DNA from: Stenotrophomonas sp. Iso1
Lineage (GTDB): Bacteria > Pseudomonadota > Gammaproteobacteria > Xanthomonadales > Xanthomonadaceae
Length of the DNA: 64,000 nucleotides
Assembly (NCBI RefSeq): GCF_027497995.1
Contig: NZ_JAODBT010000001.1
Location: forward strand, 1,638,488-1,702,487
Direction of reading: 5' to 3'
Below, piece by piece: positions 36,772-46,580 of the stretch; within the stretch, counting starts at the first letter, position 1; the number at the start of each line of letters is the position of its first letter. Both the position numbers and the translations under genes were made by a program. The notes under the pieces are model-generated. The model was not told the DNA's origin. It saw only the letters and a program-made list of their open reading frames with translations, and searched no databases.

Positions 36772-37512
36772 TCACCAGCCCATGTGGTGGCCGCCGTTGA
36801 TGTCCAGGTTGGAGCCGGTGATCCACGATGCTTCTTCGGCAACCAGGAAGGCCACCGCATAGGCGATTTCCTCTGGCTTGCCCAGCCGACCGGTCGGGAT
36901 GTCGGCGATGATCTTGGCCCGCACTTCCTCCGGTACGGCCATCACCATGTCGGTGGCAACGTAACCCGGCGAAATGGTGTTGACGGTGATGCCGAAGCCG
37001 GCATTTTCGCGGGCCAGCGAGATGGTGAAGCCGTGCATGCCCGCCTTGGCCGCCGCATAGTTGGCTTGGCCGTATTGGCCCTTCAAGCCGTTGATCGAAC
37101 TGATCTGGATAACCCGGCCCCAGCCGCGCTTGCGCATGCCTTCAATCACCGGGCGGGTGACATTGAACACCGAGTTGAGATTGGTGTTGATCACCTCATG
37201 CCACTGCTCGGCACTCATACGGTGGAAGGTGGTGTCGCGGGTGATACCGGCGTTGTTGACCAGGATTTCCACCGGGCCCAGTGCGGCTTCGACCGATTCG
37301 ATCAGGGCGCGGCCACTGACCGGGTCAGCGACATCGCCGGGGAACATCGCAATGTCATAGCCCTTCGCCTGCATCTTCTGCTGCCAGTCCTGGGCTTTCT
37401 CGGCATTGCGGAAGTTGGTGGCGACACGATGGCCCTGGTCGGCCAAACGTTGGCAGATGGCGGTACCAATGCCGCCGGTACCACCGGTGACCAGTGCGAC
37501 GCGGGGTGTCAT
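36772..37512 (-). CDS. phbB: Acetoacetyl-CoA reductase
   Basis: A 246-residue NADPH-dependent short-chain dehydrogenase that reduces acetoacetyl-CoA to (R)-3-hydroxybutyryl-CoA. The nucleotide-binding motif is TGGTGGIGTA near residue 9. NNAGITRDTTFHRM, the catalytic Ser in SSINGLKGQYGQ, and YAAAKAG (Tyr and Lys) are the PhaB-type sequence. FabG is a related alternative, but the LKGQYGQANYAAAK region favours PhbB. phaR lies downstream on the same strand, which supports a role in 3-hydroxyacyl polymer or monomer metabolism. Confidence 0.9.
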   Translation of the reverse strand: MTPRVALVTGGTGGIGTAICQRLADQGHRVATNFRNAEKAQDWQQKMQAKGYDIAMFPGDVADPVSGRALIESVEAALGPVEILVNNAGITRDTTFHRMSAEQWHEVINTNLNSVFNVTRPVIEGMRKRGWGRVIQISSINGLKGQYGQANYAAAKAGMHGFTISLARENAGFGITVNTISPGYVATDMVMAVPEEVRAKIIADIPTGRLGKPEEIAYAVAFLVAEEASWITGSNLDINGGHHMGW

Positions 37513-37569
37513 GGGCAGTTGCTCCAGGGCGATTGCGCGGGGGAGCCACCGATTCTAATGAAACTGCGG

Positions 37570-38457
37570 TCAGCCCGGGGGCGATCCGGCGAGGGATCGT
37601 GATTCTTTTTGCAGGCGGCCTGGGTCGAAACCGGCCACGGCATGCTGCAGTAGTTCGGCAACGGAGACTGCCGCATCCAGAGGCGCAGGCGGCTGACCCA
37701 GCGCGGCCCATAGCCAACGCAGTACCGGCAGTGGTGCGTCGGTATCCACTGGCATTGCGGCCAGCGACTTGGATAGCTTTTGGCCGTCGGCACCCAGCAG
37801 CAGGGGCAGGTGCAGGTAATGCGGCGTCGGCACGCCCAGTGCTCGCTGCAGCAGAATCTGTCGCGGTGTGGAATCGACCAGGTCGGCGCCGCGCACCACA
37901 TGGCTGATGCGTTGCTCGGCATCGTCCACGACCACCGCCAGTTGATAAGCCCAATAGCCATCAGCTCGCAGAAGGACGAAATCGCCCACGTCACGGTCCA
38001 CGTCCTGCGCGATTGGGCCCTGCAGAGCGTCATCGAAAGTCACATGGCTGCCTTCAGGCACGCGTAGGCGGATGGCCGGCTGTGCGCGCTTCTGGCTGGA
38101 CACGCAGTGCCGATGGATGCCGTGTTGACCGGCCAGATCGGCGCGGCTGCAGTGGCAGTGAAATGCCTTGTCCTGGGCCAGCAACCGCTCACTCGCAGCT
38201 CGGTAAGGCGCGTGACGGTGGCTCTGGTACTGCACTGGCTCGTCGGAATGCAGGCCAAAAGCAGCGAGCGTCGCCAGTTGTTGCTCTGCCGCTGCGGGGA
38301 CTTCGCGAGGCGGGTCCACGTCCTCGATTCGGATCAGCCACTGGCCGCAGGCATGGCGAGCCAACAGCCAACTGCCGAAGGCAGCCAGCATCGAACCCAG
38401 GTGCAAGGGGCCGGTCGGAGAGGGAGCGAAACGGCCGCGATAAGGAGATGGAGGCAT
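37570..38457 (-). CDS. gluQ: Glutamyl-Q tRNA(Asp) synthetase
   Basis: A 295-residue truncated relative of glutamyl-tRNA synthetase that attaches Glu to queuosine in the wobble position of tRNA(Asp). It has the class I signature RFAPSPTGPLHLGS, a zinc site using CHCSRADL and the later HRHC, and KLSKSL as the KMSKS loop. The tRNA anticodon-binding domain of GluRS is absent, as expected. I chose the ATG at 38457; a TTG at 38496 would add 13 residues. It shares the queuosine link with queG in this window but is not in an operon with it. Confidence 0.94.
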   Translation of the reverse strand: MPPSPYRGRFAPSPTGPLHLGSMLAAFGSWLLARHACGQWLIRIEDVDPPREVPAAAEQQLATLAAFGLHSDEPVQYQSHRHAPYRAASERLLAQDKAFHCHCSRADLAGQHGIHRHCVSSQKRAQPAIRLRVPEGSHVTFDDALQGPIAQDVDRDVGDFVLLRADGYWAYQLAVVVDDAEQRISHVVRGADLVDSTPRQILLQRALGVPTPHYLHLPLLLGADGQKLSKSLAAMPVDTDAPLPVLRWLWAALGQPPAPLDAAVSVAELLQHAVAGFDPGRLQKESRSLAGSPPG

Positions 38458-38550
38458 TGAAGCTGAATCGTCGGTCAGATATGTGCTTGAATTCAAGCTG
38501 CGCGAGCCGCAGATCTATCCAACTTTTCCACCTTCATGGAACTCTTTCCC

Positions 38551-39417
38551 ATGTTTACCCGTATCGGGCTGTTTCTTCTGACCAACCTTGCGGTGCTTGC
38601 TCTGGCAAGTGTCGTGATGTCCCTATTAGGCACTGATCCTTCGCGGATGAGTGGTCTGCTGGTCATGGCTGCCATCTTCGGCTTTGGTGGTTCCATCATT
38701 TCGCTGCTGCTGTCCAAGTTCATGGCCAAGCGCGGTACCGGCGCGGTGGTCATCACCGAGCCGCGCAACCAGACCGAACGGTGGTTGCTGGATACGGTGG
38801 CACGCCAGGCAAAGGCTGCCGGCATCGGCATGCCGGAAGTAGCGGTGTACGACGCGCCGGAGATCAACGCGTTTGCTACCGGCGCCAACCGCAACAATGC
38901 GCTGGTGGCGGTGTCCACGGGCCTGCTGCATAACATGAGTGAAGACGAGGCCGAGGCAGTGCTGGGCCACGAGATCGCCCACGTTGCCAATGGCGACATG
39001 ATCACCATGGCGTTGCTGCAGGGTGTGTTGAACACCTTCGTGATCGTGCTGGCCCGCGTGGTCGGTGGTGTGATCGACAGTGTGCTGTCGGGCAACCGTG
39101 AAGGCGGTGGCCGTGGTTTTGCTTACTACATCATCGTGTTCGTGCTGGAGATGGTGTTCGGCGTGTTTGCGACGATGATCGCGATGTGGTTCTCGCGTCG
39201 CCGCGAATTTCGCGCTGACCATGGCGGAGCGACCTTGGCCGGTCGCCAGAAGATGATTGCTGCGCTGGAGCGCCTGAAGCTCAATCATGGCCAGAGCACG
39301 TTGCCGACGCAGATTGCCGCGTTTGGTATCGCCGGCTCGACCGCCAAGAAGCTGTTCCTGAGCCATCCGCCGCTGGAAGAGCGTATCGCTGCTCTGCGTT
39401 CGTCGACGGTGGTCTGA
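38551..39417 (+). CDS. htpX: Membrane-bound zinc protease HtpX
   Basis: A 288-residue M48B protease of the inner membrane, involved in quality control of damaged membrane proteins together with FtsH. TM helices lie near residues 3-24 and 33-52, and a second pair near 155-215. The zinc site HEIAH is in [14 protein letters not shown], with a downstream Glu in [12 protein letters not shown] prefer the ATG at 38551 (GGAAC upstream, usual MFTRI start); an ATG at 38536 adds five residues. A terminator follows. Confidence 0.95.
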   Translation: MFTRIGLFLLTNLAVLALASVVMSLLGTDPSRMSGLLVMAAIFGFGGSIISLLLSKFMAKRGTGAVVITEPRNQTERWLLDTVARQAKAAGIGMPEVAVYDAPEINAFATGANRNNALVAVSTGLLHNMSEDEAEAVLGHEIAHVANGDMITMALLQGVLNTFVIVLARVVGGVIDSVLSGNREGGGRGFAYYIIVFVLEMVFGVFATMIAMWFSRRREFRADHGGATLAGRQKMIAALERLKLNHGQSTLPTQIAAFGIAGSTAKKLFLSHPPLEERIAALRSSTVV

Positions 39418-39442
39418 TCGGCTTCAGCGGATGGTTGTGATC

Positions 39443-39475
39443 AAAACGCCCGGCCACGTGCCGGGCGTTTTGTTT
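39443..39475 (+). terminator. Intrinsic terminator of htpX
   Basis: A perfect 11-bp stem (AAAACGCCCGG with complement at 39461-39471), with a 7-nt loop, is followed by TGTTTT. It starts 26 bp after the stop. Confidence 0.92.
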
Positions 39476-39499
39476 TGGGGGTAAGTGCGGCGTGTTTCT

Positions 39500-39825
<326 letters not shown>

Positions 39826-39840
39826 ACGTGCCCGCACAAA

Positions 39841-39869
39841 CAAAAACGGCACCTTCTCAGGCGCCGTTC
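39841..39869 (-). terminator. Intrinsic terminator of suhB
   Basis: On the minus strand AACGGCGCC pairs with GGTGCCGTT (one G-U), loop TGAGAA, followed by TTTG. It lies 23 bp after the suhB stop. Confidence 0.8.
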
Positions 39870-39892
39870 TTGGGGGCGAAGCTCTCAGTCAA

Positions 39893-40720
39893 TCAGAACT
39901 TCGGATCAAACTCAGCGGCATAACCGGTGTTGACGAGCACCTTCTGCAGCGCCTCGCACACCTTCAGGTTGCCGGCCACAATCTGCTGCGTCTCCGGGCC
40001 CCTGTCGTCCATGCGGGCTGGGGTGGCGCCACGATAGTTGCAGACCTTGCCGCCTGCCTCACGGACCAGCAGCACGCCAGCTGCGATGTCCCATGCCTTC
40101 ACGCCAGCTTCGAAGTAGGCATCGGCGCGGCCACAGGCCACATAGGCCAGGTCCAGCGCGGCCGAGCCGGTGCGGCGCACGTCTTCAGCCTGCACCAACA
40201 AGGTGTCCAGCGCTTTGAGCTGGCTGCCGGCACGGGCGCGTTCGCGCGGGGCAAAGCCGGTGTGGATCATCGTGCCTTCCAGATCTTTGCGGTCGGTTAC
40301 GCGGATGCGGCGGTCGTTGAGTACCGCGCCATTGCCACGGCTGGCGGTGAACAATTCGTTGCGCAGCGGGTCGAAGATCACTGCGTCAGTCGGCTCGCCA
40401 TTTTCAACAAGGGCAATGGATACGCAGTAATGCGGGAAGCCGCGCAGGTAGTTGCTGGTGCCGTCGAGGGGGTCGATCACCCACATCTGGCGCTTGCTGC
40501 CCTGGACGCCGCCTTCTTCACCGAAAATGCCATATTCGGGATAGGCGCGCTTGAGCTCCTTGACGATTACTTTCTCCGCATCGCCATCAACTTCGCTGGC
40601 GTAATCCATCCGACCCTTCTGCACTACATTGAGTGTTTCGAGCTTGTTGATGTTGCGGAGCAGGACGTTGCCGGCGAGGCGGGCGGCCTTGACCATGACG
40701 GTTACGGCGGGTTTCTGCAT
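39893..40720 (-). CDS. suhB: Inositol-1-monophosphatase / Nus factor SuhB
   Basis: A 275-residue Mg-dependent phosphatase of the IMPase family. In E. coli SuhB also takes part in the rRNA antitermination complex. Metal-site motifs are GEEGG (residue 70 region) and [17 protein letters not shown], and the C-terminal part has [20 protein letters not shown] chose the ATG at 40720. The frame is open for another ~300 codons upstream, but that stretch runs antisense through trmJ and is not part of the protein. suhB and trmJ are divergent neighbours, as in E. coli. Confidence 0.96.
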   Translation of the reverse strand: MQKPAVTVMVKAARLAGNVLLRNINKLETLNVVQKGRMDYASEVDGDAEKVIVKELKRAYPEYGIFGEEGGVQGSKRQMWVIDPLDGTSNYLRGFPHYCVSIALVENGEPTDAVIFDPLRNELFTASRGNGAVLNDRRIRVTDRKDLEGTMIHTGFAPRERARAGSQLKALDTLLVQAEDVRRTGSAALDLAYVACGRADAYFEAGVKAWDIAAGVLLVREAGGKVCNYRGATPARMDDRGPETQQIVAGNLKVCEALQKVLVNTGYAAEFDPKF

Positions 40721-40840
40721 GGCGAAAGGCTCCCGTGAAGGCTGAGATCGGATTGGCGGGGGAAAAGAGCGGGTCCGGCGCACAGGCCGGCCGCGCAGTT
40801 TACCATCTGCAGCTGTCTCGCTCCTGATTTTTTGCCATCC

Positions 40841-41596
40841 ATGTCTGTTCCTGCCCATATCCGTTTCGTTCTTGTTGGTACTCAGCACCCTGGAAACATC
40901 GGGGCGGCCGCCCGTGCGATGAAGACCATGGGGCTGGCTCGGCTTGTGTTGGTTGCCCCTGAGAAGGCGCTGGACGACGTGGCGCTGCGCCGTTCGGCCG
41001 GTGCCGAGGATGTGCTGGGCGATGCGCCGGTGGTGGCGACACTGGCCGAGGCCGTGGCCGACTGCCAGCTGGTGCTGGGGTGTACCGCGCGTTCTCGCCG
41101 GGTGCAGCTGGAGGAGTTGCTGCCGGAGCTGGCCGGTCAGCGCGCGGTGACCAAGGCCGGCGAGGGCGCCGAGGTGGCCTTCGTGTTCGGGCGTGAACGT
41201 ACCGGTCTGACCAATGAGGAGTTGCAGCTGTGCCATGTGGCCGTGCATATCCCGTCCAATCCGGAATTCAGCTCGCTGAATCTGGCAGCGGCCGTGCAGG
41301 TGCTGGCCTACGAAGTGCGCATGGCGCAGCTTGAGGGGCAGGTGCAACCGGCGCGTGAGCAGGGCTTTGGGGATGCGCCTGCCAGCCATGCGCAGCTGGA
41401 GGGGATGTTCAGCCAGTTCGGTGAGGCCCTGGACCAAATCGATTTCCACAAGGGCCGCGCGCCGGAATCGGCCATGCGCAAGCTGCGCCGGTTGTTCATG
41501 AAGGCTGACCTGTCCGAGCAGGAGGTCCGCTTGCTTCGCGGCATTCTGGCTGATACGCAGCGGATGGCACGTTTGGCCGGCACCCGCCCGGACTGA
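40841..41596 (+). CDS. trmJ: tRNA (cytidine/uridine-2'-O-)-methyltransferase TrmJ
   Basis: A 251-residue SPOUT-class enzyme that methylates the ribose of nucleotide 32 in the anticodon loop using S-adenosylmethionine. Motifs: [22 protein letters not shown] in shortened form '[13 protein letters not shown]' near residue 18, [15 protein letters not shown] near 118, and [16 protein letters not shown], which forms the trefoil-knot cofactor site. A helical C-terminal extension follows. I chose the ATG at 40841. Confidence 0.94.
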   Translation: MSVPAHIRFVLVGTQHPGNIGAAARAMKTMGLARLVLVAPEKALDDVALRRSAGAEDVLGDAPVVATLAEAVADCQLVLGCTARSRRVQLEELLPELAGQRAVTKAGEGAEVAFVFGRERTGLTNEELQLCHVAVHIPSNPEFSSLNLAAAVQVLAYEVRMAQLEGQVQPAREQGFGDAPASHAQLEGMFSQFGEALDQIDFHKGRAPESAMRKLRRLFMKADLSEQEVRLLRGILADTQRMARLAGTRPD

Positions 41597-41657
41597 GTAC
41601 CTCATCACGGCGCAGGATTTCCGGTAGGCTTGCTTGATCGTTTGGGGAGCTGCCGTT

Positions 41658-42575
41658 TTGCGCGTGTTTCGATGGCTTTGGGGAGCCGCATTGGGACTGG
41701 CTGCGCTACAGCCGGTTGCGTGCGGGGCGGTCGAGCGTTCGGTGTTGGTGCTGGGTCGGATCAGCGATGATCCGAAGTCGCACTATGACCAGCTCAAACC
41801 GTTGCTGGACTACGTGGTGCCACGGATGCGGGAGGTCGGGATCGTCGAAGGGCGCATCCTGATGGCCAAGGATGCCCAGCAGATGGGCAGCTACCTGCGT
41901 CGTGGGCGCGTGGATTGGGTGACTGAAACCGCCGGCACGGCCATGGCCCTGCAGCAGCGGGCGGGTGCGCGCCCGTTGCTGCTGACCGAGCGCAGTGGCG
42001 TCGGGGCTTACGAGAGTGTGTTTTTTGTGCGCCGCGACAGCCCGGTGGGCAGCCTGGAAGACCTGAAGGGCCGTACCGTGGCGCTGCAGAGCGCGCTCTC
42101 CACCAGTGCCTATCTGGTGCCGGCCATGGAGTTGCTTGAGCACGGCGTGAAGCCGGAGATTCTGCTGACCCCCAGCGACGTACCCGCCGCCGATACGGTG
42201 GGTTATGTGTTTGCGCGGACAGAATTGAACATCTCCACCTACGTGCATAAACGGGTGGTGGATGCCGGAGTGATCAGCAACCTGGATTGGATGGACGACC
42301 GCAGCATGCCGTCGGCTTTCCGTAACGACATGCGGGTGATATTCCGCAGTGAGCCGATGCCGCGTGCGTTGGAAATGGTGCGCGGTGATCTGGATCCTGC
42401 AGTGCGTGAGCGGCTGCAGCGGGTGTTGCTGGAGGCAAGCCGTGATCCCGTGGCCGGGCCGGCGTTGGCCAAATTCTTCGGCACCACCGGTTTTCACCCG
42501 GTGGACGCTGAAAGCCAACGGGTCCTGGAGCGCCTGCGTCGTGGCTTGGCCCGCATCCGCCTGGAGGTGGAATGA
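41658..42575 (+). CDS. PhnD-like periplasmic phosphate/phosphonate-type binding protein
   Basis: A roughly 305-residue exported protein of the PhnD/phosphate-phosphite-phosphonate binding family. I chose the TTG at 41658 with GGGGAG 8 nt upstream; the product begins with a signal peptide (hydrophobic core [20 protein letters not shown], cleavage near CGAVE). The body shows '[16 protein letters not shown]', '[20 protein letters not shown]' and [13 protein letters not shown], typical of the two-lobe binding fold. No ABC permease or ATPase gene is near. Instead its stop overlaps the start of a membrane GGDEF-EAL gene by 4 bp. It may therefore act as a ligand sensor for that protein, as NspS does for MbaA in Vibrio. 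The ligand is unknown. Confidence 0.82.
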   Translation: MRVFRWLWGAALGLAALQPVACGAVERSVLVLGRISDDPKSHYDQLKPLLDYVVPRMREVGIVEGRILMAKDAQQMGSYLRRGRVDWVTETAGTAMALQQRAGARPLLLTERSGVGAYESVFFVRRDSPVGSLEDLKGRTVALQSALSTSAYLVPAMELLEHGVKPEILLTPSDVPAADTVGYVFARTELNISTYVHKRVVDAGVISNLDWMDDRSMPSAFRNDMRVIFRSEPMPRALEMVRGDLDPAVRERLQRVLLEASRDPVAGPALAKFFGTTGFHPVDAESQRVLERLRRGLARIRLEVE

Positions 42576-44728
42576 ACCGGTTTCGCTTTGGTCTTCAGGC
42601 CCGTTTCCTGCTTGCCGCAGGTGCGGCGTTGCTGGTGGTGACGGCCATCGTCGCGCTGATGTTGGCGCGTCAGGCGGCGGCTCAGCAGGAAGTATTGCGA
42701 AACAGTATCGAGGTGGTCAGCCAGGTGCTCGATGAGAGCATCAAGGAGCGCGGCACCGCGCTGGCGCAGGGCCTGGCCGACAGTCTGGTCAACCCGCTCT
42801 ACTACGAAGATCTGGCCGCGATTGGCGCGCTGGTGCGCAACACCACCGCACAGACATCGGTGAGTTATGTGCTGGTGCACGACGCCGAAGGGAAGCTGAT
42901 CCACGACGGCTCCATTGACGTAGCAGGTTATGGCCAGCCGATGGGGGATCCGTTGGCACATATGGCGGTGCGCGCGCAGAAAATGCTGCTGCAGCATTCG
43001 CCTTCGGTGCTGGAGGTCGACCTGCCCATCCACATCGGCGACCAGCGTATCGGCGGGCTACGGGTCGGTATGGACCTGAAACCGGTGCTGGCGCAGGAGG
43101 CGGCCGCCATGCGCACGTTGTCGCAGCGGCTGGACGAAAGCCGGCGTCGGCAATGGTTTTGGCTGACGGCCCTGATGGCTGCGTTGGTGGCTTTTGTCAG
43201 TGCCACAGCGCTTTATATCCAGCGCACGATGGTGCGGCCGATCCGCTGGCTGAGCAGTGCGGCACAACGCATTGAACGCGGTGACTACCAGATTGAAGAA
43301 CAGTCGACCCGGCGCGGTGATGAAATCAGCGAGCTGCTGCGCACCTTCAACCGGATGAGCCAGAGCATCGCCCGGCATGACCGCGAAGTGCGGCAGATGG
43401 CCTACACCGATGCCCTGACCGGGTTGACCAACCGCTTGGCGTTCCGCGAGGCGCTGGATGGCCGGCTGCACGAGGCACGTTTGGCCGGGCGGTCTCTGGC
43501 GCTGTTGTTCATCGACATTGACGAATTCAAGCGGGTCAACGACACGCTTGGCCATGAGGCCGGTGATGACGCCTTGCTGCAGTTTGCGCAGCGCATCGCC
43601 AATTCGGTGGACCAGGTTGGCGGCAGCGAAGCCTTGTTATCGCGCTTTGGTGGCGATGAATTCGTCATCCTGGTTGGCGATGGCGAGCGTGGGGCGGCGG
43701 AAGTGGCCGCGAAACTGGCCGAACGTTTGGTGGTGGAGCTGGGGCAGCCCTTGCAGGTGCAGCAGCGCGAGATATTCCTGGGCAGCTCTATCGGGATCAC
43801 CCTGTTCCCTGAAGACGCGAACGGGGCGACGGTGCTGTTGAAGAACGGCGACATTGCGATGTATCAGGCCAAGTTGGCCGGCAAGAACTGTTTCCGTTAC
43901 TACAACCGGGCCATGGATCATGCCGTGGAGCGGCGCCTGTATCTGGAGCAGGAGTTGCGTGGGGCGTGGGATCGTGACGAACTGCGGCTGGTTTACCAGC
44001 CCATTTTCCGCACTCGTGACCACATGCTGGTGGGCGCGGAAGTACTGCTGCGCTGGAATCACCCGACGCTGGGCTCGATCCCGCCGTCGGTGTTCATTGA
44101 TGTGGCCGAACAGAGCGGCCTGATCCAGGCACTCGGTCCGAAGGTGCTGCATGCGGCCTGCGAACAGGCTATGCAGTGGCCGCGTAACGCGGCGGGCGAG
44201 GAAGTGTTCATTTCGGTCAACGTCTCACCGCGTCAGCTGCGCAACGGTGACCTGATTGGCGAGGTTGAAACCAGCCTGCATACCTCGGGGCTGGCAGCTT
44301 CACGACTGCACCTGGAGTTAACCGAAACAGCGGTCATCGGCGACGAAATCCTGGCCGTGACGCTGCTGGAGAAGTTGCACCGTGCCGGTGTGCGGGTATG
44401 GCTGGATGACTTCGGTACCGGTTTCTCGGGCCTCAGCCATCTGCGTCAGGTGCCGGTAGACGGGGTCAAGATTGACCGCAGTTTCGTGGCTGACATGGAG
44501 CGCGATCCGGACGACCTGGCGCTGACCACCGCCATCATCGCCATGGCGCATGCACTGGGCATCACGGTGGTGGCAGAGGGCGTGGAGCAGCGGGCGCAGT
44601 TCGAGCTGCTCGCCCAGCGCGGTTGCGATCTGGTGCAGGGCTACTGGCTGGGGCGGCCGCTCAATGCTGATGCTTTGGTGCAGCTGTTGGAGCACGACAC
44701 GGCGGGCGTGCCGGGCATATTGGCCTGA
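42572..44728 (+). CDS. Membrane GGDEF-EAL protein (cyclic-di-GMP synthase/phosphodiesterase)
   Basis: A 718-residue inner-membrane signalling protein. It has TM1 (about residues 10-30), a periplasmic domain (31-190), TM2 (about 192-213), a HAMP linker (RPIRWLSSAAQRIERGDY), a GGDEF domain with an intact GGDEF active site in SRFGGDEFVIL, and an EAL domain. The EAL signature reads EVLLRW. The other catalytic residues are present: NVSPRQL, LELTET, DDFGTGFSGL, KIDRSF, AEGVEQ and QGYWLGRP. Phosphodiesterase activity is therefore likely. The RxxD inhibitory site before GGDEF is missing. It is translationally coupled to the PhnD-like gene, whose product is a likely periplasmic partner. Confidence 0.93.
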   Translation: MNRFRFGLQARFLLAAGAALLVVTAIVALMLARQAAAQQEVLRNSIEVVSQVLDESIKERGTALAQGLADSLVNPLYYEDLAAIGALVRNTTAQTSVSYVLVHDAEGKLIHDGSIDVAGYGQPMGDPLAHMAVRAQKMLLQHSPSVLEVDLPIHIGDQRIGGLRVGMDLKPVLAQEAAAMRTLSQRLDESRRRQWFWLTALMAALVAFVSATALYIQRTMVRPIRWLSSAAQRIERGDYQIEEQSTRRGDEISELLRTFNRMSQSIARHDREVRQMAYTDALTGLTNRLAFREALDGRLHEARLAGRSLALLFIDIDEFKRVNDTLGHEAGDDALLQFAQRIANSVDQVGGSEALLSRFGGDEFVILVGDGERGAAEVAAKLAERLVVELGQPLQVQQREIFLGSSIGITLFPEDANGATVLLKNGDIAMYQAKLAGKNCFRYYNRAMDHAVERRLYLEQELRGAWDRDELRLVYQPIFRTRDHMLVGAEVLLRWNHPTLGSIPPSVFIDVAEQSGLIQALGPKVLHAACEQAMQWPRNAAGEEVFISVNVSPRQLRNGDLIGEVETSLHTSGLAASRLHLELTETAVIGDEILAVTLLEKLHRAGVRVWLDDFGTGFSGLSHLRQVPVDGVKIDRSFVADMERDPDDLALTTAIIAMAHALGITVVAEGVEQRAQFELLAQRGCDLVQGYWLGRPLNADALVQLLEHDTAGVPGILA

Positions 44729-44743
44729 GCGGAGGCGTCTGCG

Positions 44744-45802
44744 TCAGGCGCTGGCCAGTTCGTAACCCGGGCCCTGCATGGGCCGCTTGCTGGTGTCGCC
44801 GGCGATCTCGCGGACCAGCTTGGGCACCAAATAGCCGGACAGCCGGGCCATCAGCCCGGCATGCAATGAGAGCGCCTGCTCATCGCTGATCTCGAAATGC
44901 GCCACGCCCTGCACGCGATCCAGCTGATGCAGGTAGTAGGGCAGCACCCCGGCGGCAAAGCTGCGTTCGCTCAATTCGGCCAGTGTCGCCAGGTCGTCAT
45001 TCACGCCACGCAGCAGGACCGCCTGGTTGAGCAACTGCGCGCCGGTGCCGCGCAGGCGCGCCATGGCGTCGTCGACGCTGGCATCGAATTCGTTGGCGTG
45101 GTTGGCGTGAATCACGAACGCTACCGGCCAGGGCAGGGCGGCCAGCCAGTGCAGCAGGGCTTCGTCCACCCGTTCGGGCAGTACCACTGGCAGGCGGCTG
45201 TGAATGCGCAGGCGTTTGATGTGGCTGATCGCGGCCAGCGCGTCGGTCAGTTCGGCCAGCTTGGAGGTTGCCAGCGACAGTGGGTCGCCGCCGCTGAGGA
45301 TGACCTCGTCGATGTCTGGGTCGGCGGCAATGGCGGCCACGGCTTCCTGCCAGCCGCCCTTGGCGGCGTTCTCCTCGGCGTAATCAAAATGCCGGCGGAA
45401 GCAGTAGCGGCAATGGATGGCGCAGCTGCCAGTGGCGACCAGCAAGGCGCGACCACGGTATTTCTGGATGACGCCCGTTGCCTTCTTGGCCTGGTTGTCA
45501 CCAACGGCGTCGAAGCTGAACCCGGGTACGACCTGCATCTCATCGCTGATGGGCAGTACCTGCCGCAACAGCGGATCGGCCGGGTCACCATGGCGCATGC
45601 GCGCGACGAAACCGCGCGGTACCCGTAGCGGGAACTGTGCCAGTGCCTCGGCCGAAACCCCCATGTCCTCTGGCGCCAGCCCCAGCTCGGCCAGCAGCTG
45701 CGACGGGTCGCGGATGGCCTGCCGCCAATGCGCCTGCCAGCGATCAGCGGGTAGGGTGAGGACGGCTTTTTCTGGAGTGCGGGCGGGGGCTGCGGTTATC
45801 AT
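44744..45802 (-). CDS. epmB: EF-P beta-lysylation protein EpmB (lysine 2,3-aminomutase-like)
   Basis: A 352-residue radical-SAM enzyme that converts (S)-alpha-lysine to (R)-beta-lysine for attachment to elongation factor P. The radical-SAM cluster motif is CAIHCRYC (C127, C131, C134) in a GSCAIHCRYCFRRHFDY context. LSGGDPLSLA and the later YYLHQLDRVQGVAHFE are typical of the aminomutase family. It is divergent from efp, its target, across a 100-bp gap. EpmA is not in the window. Confidence 0.95.
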   Translation of the reverse strand: MITAAPARTPEKAVLTLPADRWQAHWRQAIRDPSQLLAELGLAPEDMGVSAEALAQFPLRVPRGFVARMRHGDPADPLLRQVLPISDEMQVVPGFSFDAVGDNQAKKATGVIQKYRGRALLVATGSCAIHCRYCFRRHFDYAEENAAKGGWQEAVAAIAADPDIDEVILSGGDPLSLATSKLAELTDALAAISHIKRLRIHSRLPVVLPERVDEALLHWLAALPWPVAFVIHANHANEFDASVDDAMARLRGTGAQLLNQAVLLRGVNDDLATLAELSERSFAAGVLPYYLHQLDRVQGVAHFEISDEQALSLHAGLMARLSGYLVPKLVREIAGDTSKRPMQGPGYELASA

Positions 45803-45902
45803 TGGCGGTCAGAAAAACAGTTGCCCCGCCTGATGGCGGGCGTTCCATTCTAATCCGGCCGGTCGCCATAAGCGCCGGTTTTGCCACCTCAGGAGCTTCA
45901 GC

Positions 45903-46469
45903 ATGGCCAGTTACGGCATGAACGACGTCAAGAACGGGATGAAGATCCTGGTCAACAACCAACCGGCCGTCATCATCGACACCGAGTACGTCAAGCCGGG
46001 CAAGGGCCAGGCCTTCACTCGCGTCAAGTACCGCCTGATCAAGGATGGCCGGACGCAGGAATCCACCATGAAGTCGACCGACACCATGGAAGCTGCTGAC
46101 GTGGTCGATACCGACATGAACTTCATGTACAGCGACGGCGAGCATTGGCACTTCATGGACCCGGAGACCTTCGAGCAGGTGCAGGCTGACAAGGCCGGCA
46201 TGAACGGCGCCGAGAAGTGGCTCAAGGGCGAAGAGTCCTGCGTGGTCACGCTGTGGAATGGTGCTCCGATCGACGTCACCCCGCCGAACTTCGTTGAACT
46301 GAAGATCACCGAGACCGACCCGGGCGTGCGCGGCGATACCTCGGGCGGCGGCGGCAAGCCGGCCACCCTGGAGACCGGCGCCGTGGTTCGCGTGCCGCTG
46401 TTCGTCAACCAGGAAGAAGTGATCCGCGTTGATACCCGCTCCGGCGAATACTCCGCGCGCGTCAAGTAA
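45903..46469 (+). CDS. efp: Translation elongation factor P
   Basis: A 188-residue factor that rescues ribosomes stalled at polyproline stretches. It has three beta-barrel domains. The modification site is Lys34 in KPGKGQA at the tip of domain I, which fits beta-lysylation by EpmA and EpmB. The C-terminal [14 protein letters not shown] is typical. An AGGAGC ribosome binding site lies just before the ATG. It is divergent from epmB. Confidence 0.98.
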   Translation: MASYGMNDVKNGMKILVNNQPAVIIDTEYVKPGKGQAFTRVKYRLIKDGRTQESTMKSTDTMEAADVVDTDMNFMYSDGEHWHFMDPETFEQVQADKAGMNGAEKWLKGEESCVVTLWNGAPIDVTPPNFVELKITETDPGVRGDTSGGGGKPATLETGAVVRVPLFVNQEEVIRVDTRSGEYSARVK

Positions 46470-46580
46470 GCAGCACGATGCAGGCGCCGCCACCCTTCAC
46501 CACACAGCCAGCGGCTGCGGGTGCAGGGGATGCGGCGCTTGTTCGCATCCGGCGCCAGCGCTGGAATGTCATGGCAGAAG

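Noticed and set aside
40721..41608. Long N-terminal extension of suhB
   Set aside because: The open frame runs antisense through trmJ and does not resemble any part of an inositol monophosphatase. The protein starts normally at 40720.
45803..45902. Shared promoter between epmB and efp
   Set aside because: A TCTAAT box near 45849 and TTGCCC at 45819 are 24 bp apart, which is too far for a sigma-70 promoter.
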